From positions 1-10,612 of the forward strand of contig JAHUZY010000474.1 in the NCBI GenBank assembly GCA_019264505.1: a stretch of 10,612 nt of DNA, written 5' to 3'. Made by a program: the position numbers and the translations under genes. This DNA is from Phenylobacterium sp. Its GTDB lineage: Bacteria > Pseudomonadota > Alphaproteobacteria > Caulobacterales > Caulobacteraceae. Position 1 is the first letter of the stretch; each line of letters starts with the position of its first letter. Below, piece after piece: positions 1-10,612 of this stretch. The notes under the pieces are model-generated. The model saw only the letters and a list, made by a program, of their open reading frames with translations. It was not told the origin of the DNA and did not search any database.

Positions 1-1443
1 GCTGATGGACGAGGCCCAGGCGCGGGCCTTCGTCTGTACGAGCGAAGTCCAATGTCTCGACGCCGAACGCCGGGAGGCGCAGTTCGCCAGCTGGTACGAG
101 CTCTTTCCCCGCTCGCAGACCGACGACGCCGCCCGCCACGGGACCTTTGACGATGTCATCGCCCGCCTGCCGGCGATCCGGGGGATGGGCTTCGACGTAC
201 TCTACTTCCCGCCGATCCATCCGATCGGCGAGCGCCACCGCAAGGGCAAGAATAACAGCCTGACCGCCGGACCCGATGATCCCGGCAGCCCCTACGCCAT
301 CGGCTCGGCCGAAGGGGGCCATGACGCCATCCACCCGGAACTTGGGACCTTCGAAGACTTCCGCCGCCTGATCGCCGCGGCTCATGACCATGGGCTGGAG
401 ATCGCGCTCGACTTCGCCATCCAGTGCTCGCCGGACCATCCCTGGATCAAGGAACATCCCGGCTGGTTTGACTGGCGTCCTGACGGGACGATCAAATACG
501 CCGAGAACCCGCCCAAGAAGTACCAGGACATCGTCAATGTGGACTTCTACCGGTCCGAGGCGATCCCGGATCTGTGGATCGCCCTGCGCGATGTGGTGCT
601 GCTGTGGGTGCGCGAGGGCGTGCGCACCTTCCGCGTTGACAACCCCCACACCAAGCCGTTCGCCTTCTGGGAATGGATGATCCGGGAGGTGCGCACCGCC
701 TACCCTGACGTGATCTTCCTGTCGGAGGCCTTCACCCGCCCGCGGGTCATGTACCGGCTGGCCAAGATCGGCTTCTCGCAGTCCTACAGCTACTTCACCT
801 GGCGCCACACCAAGGCGGAGTTCACCGACTATCTGACCGAGCTGGCGACCACGGAGCCGAAGGAGTTCTTCCGGCCCAACTTCTTCGTCACGACGCCGGA
901 CATCAATCCCTACTTCCTGCAGACCTCCGGCCGGGCGGGCTTCCTGATCCGCGCCGTCCTGGCCTCGACCCTGTCGGGCCTGTGGGGGGTCTATTCCGGC
1001 TTTGAGCTGCTCGAATCCGAGCCGGTGCCGGGCAAGGAAGAGTTCAAGGACTCCGAGAAGTACGAGATCCGGCCCCGGGATTGGAACGCGCCGGGCATCA
1101 TTCCGCAGATCAGCCAGCTGAACCGTCTGCGCAAGGCTCATCCCGCCCTGCAGACGCACCTGAACGTGCAGTTTCTGCCCTCCAGCAGCGACCACATCCT
1201 CTTCTACGCCAAGCTCAGCCCGGATGGAGGCGACCTCATCCTGGTGGCGGTGAACCTCGATCCTCACGGGGCGCACGAGGCCGATGTGGAGGCGCCGTTC
1301 TGGCGCCTGGGCCTCGCCGACGACGCCAGAGCCCATGTGGACGACCTCCTCACCGGCCAGAGCTTCACCTGGCAGGGGAAGTGGCGACGCATCGCCCTCG
1401 ACCCTGGCCGCCCCTACCTCATTTTCCGTATGGAGGCCCCGCG

Positions 1444-1447
<4 letters not shown>
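1..1447 (+). CDS. glgE: GlgE, alpha-1,4-glucan:maltose-1-phosphate maltosyltransferase (5'-truncated by window)
   Basis: Cytosolic GH13 enzyme that transfers maltosyl units from maltose-1-phosphate to the non-reducing end of alpha-1,4-glucans. The frame is open to the window edge. The first ATG (base 5) is not a plausible start, because the protein enters just before the catalytic barrel (WYELFPRS at residues 30-37, counting from that ATG), so roughly 180-190 residues of the N-terminal domain lie upstream. Seen: RKGKNN (79-84), Q140, and N168/K171/Y173 in ENPPKKYQD, which match donor-site residues known from Streptomyces GlgE; nucleophile D212 in [10 protein letters not shown]; general acid E241 in FLSEAFTRP; third carboxylate D299 in TPDINP. 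The C-terminal beta domain ends normally ([11 protein letters not shown]). The stop overlaps the next start in ATGA. Family assignment is firm: the phosphate-site motif and VDNPHTKP separate GlgE from ordinary amylases. The following TreS-maltokinase gene supplies its donor substrate. Confidence 0.96.
1432..1436 (+). promoter_or_regulatory. Shine-Dalgarno for treS-mak
   Basis: GGAGG lies 7 bases before the ATG at 1444, inside the last codons of glgE. It fixes the treS start at 1444 rather than any upstream codon in the same frame, and supports translational coupling through the ATGA overlap at 1444-1447. Confidence 0.75.

Positions 1448-10612
<9,165 letters not shown>

Noticed and set aside
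5..7. ATG at base 5 as the real glgE start
   Set aside because: It would remove the whole N-terminal domain of GlgE. The frame is open to the window edge, so the gene simply begins upstream.
1081..1443. Extension of the treS frame upstream into glgE from a TTG
   Set aside because: The extra 121 codons give Arg/Pro/Ser-rich sequence unlike any TreS N-terminus and overlap conserved glgE coding. The ATG at 1444 has a strong SD and yields a normal TreS start.

Overview
The window is a single, fully coding, plus-strand stretch of a high-G+C genome (about two thirds G+C by eye, with strong G/C preference at third codon positions). It carries four tightly overlapping genes for alpha-glucan (glycogen-like) and trehalose metabolism. 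Protein style, TreS-maltokinase fusion and base composition fit a proteobacterium, most likely a high-G+C alphaproteobacterium; this taxonomic call is inference only. There is no gap between genes, so any promoter lies upstream of the window and any terminator downstream.

Layout: (1) bases 1-1447, the C-terminal two thirds of GlgE, alpha-glucan:maltose-1-phosphate maltosyltransferase, cut by the window start; (2) 1444-4704, a TreS-maltokinase fusion (trehalose synthase plus Mak/Pep2); (3) 4701-6896, GlgB branching enzyme; (4) 6893 to the window end, one uninterrupted frame of 1240 codons that reads as a complete GlgX-type debranching enzyme followed directly by a TreZ-type malto-oligosyltrehalose trehalohydrolase. 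Its last few tens of residues and stop lie outside the window. The three junctions are 4-base overlaps (ATGA, ATGA, GTGA), each with a Shine-Dalgarno-like sequence inside the preceding gene, which indicates one transcript with translational coupling.

Together the genes form an almost closed trehalose/alpha-glucan cycle. TreS turns trehalose into maltose, the kinase domain makes maltose-1-phosphate, GlgE adds maltosyl units to an alpha-1,4-glucan, and GlgB branches it. In the return direction GlgX removes branches and TreZ releases trehalose from malto-oligosyltrehalose. The only missing step is TreY (malto-oligosyltrehalose synthase), which acts between GlgX and TreZ and is predicted just downstream.

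The most notable observation is the apparent GlgX-TreZ fusion. It joins the first and third steps of the glucan-to-trehalose route, has two complete GH13 catalytic sets and only a short Gly/Ala-rich junction. Every individual domain belongs to a well-known family, and I see no new type of system here; the novelty, if any, lies in the fusion architecture and in how compactly the cycle is packed.
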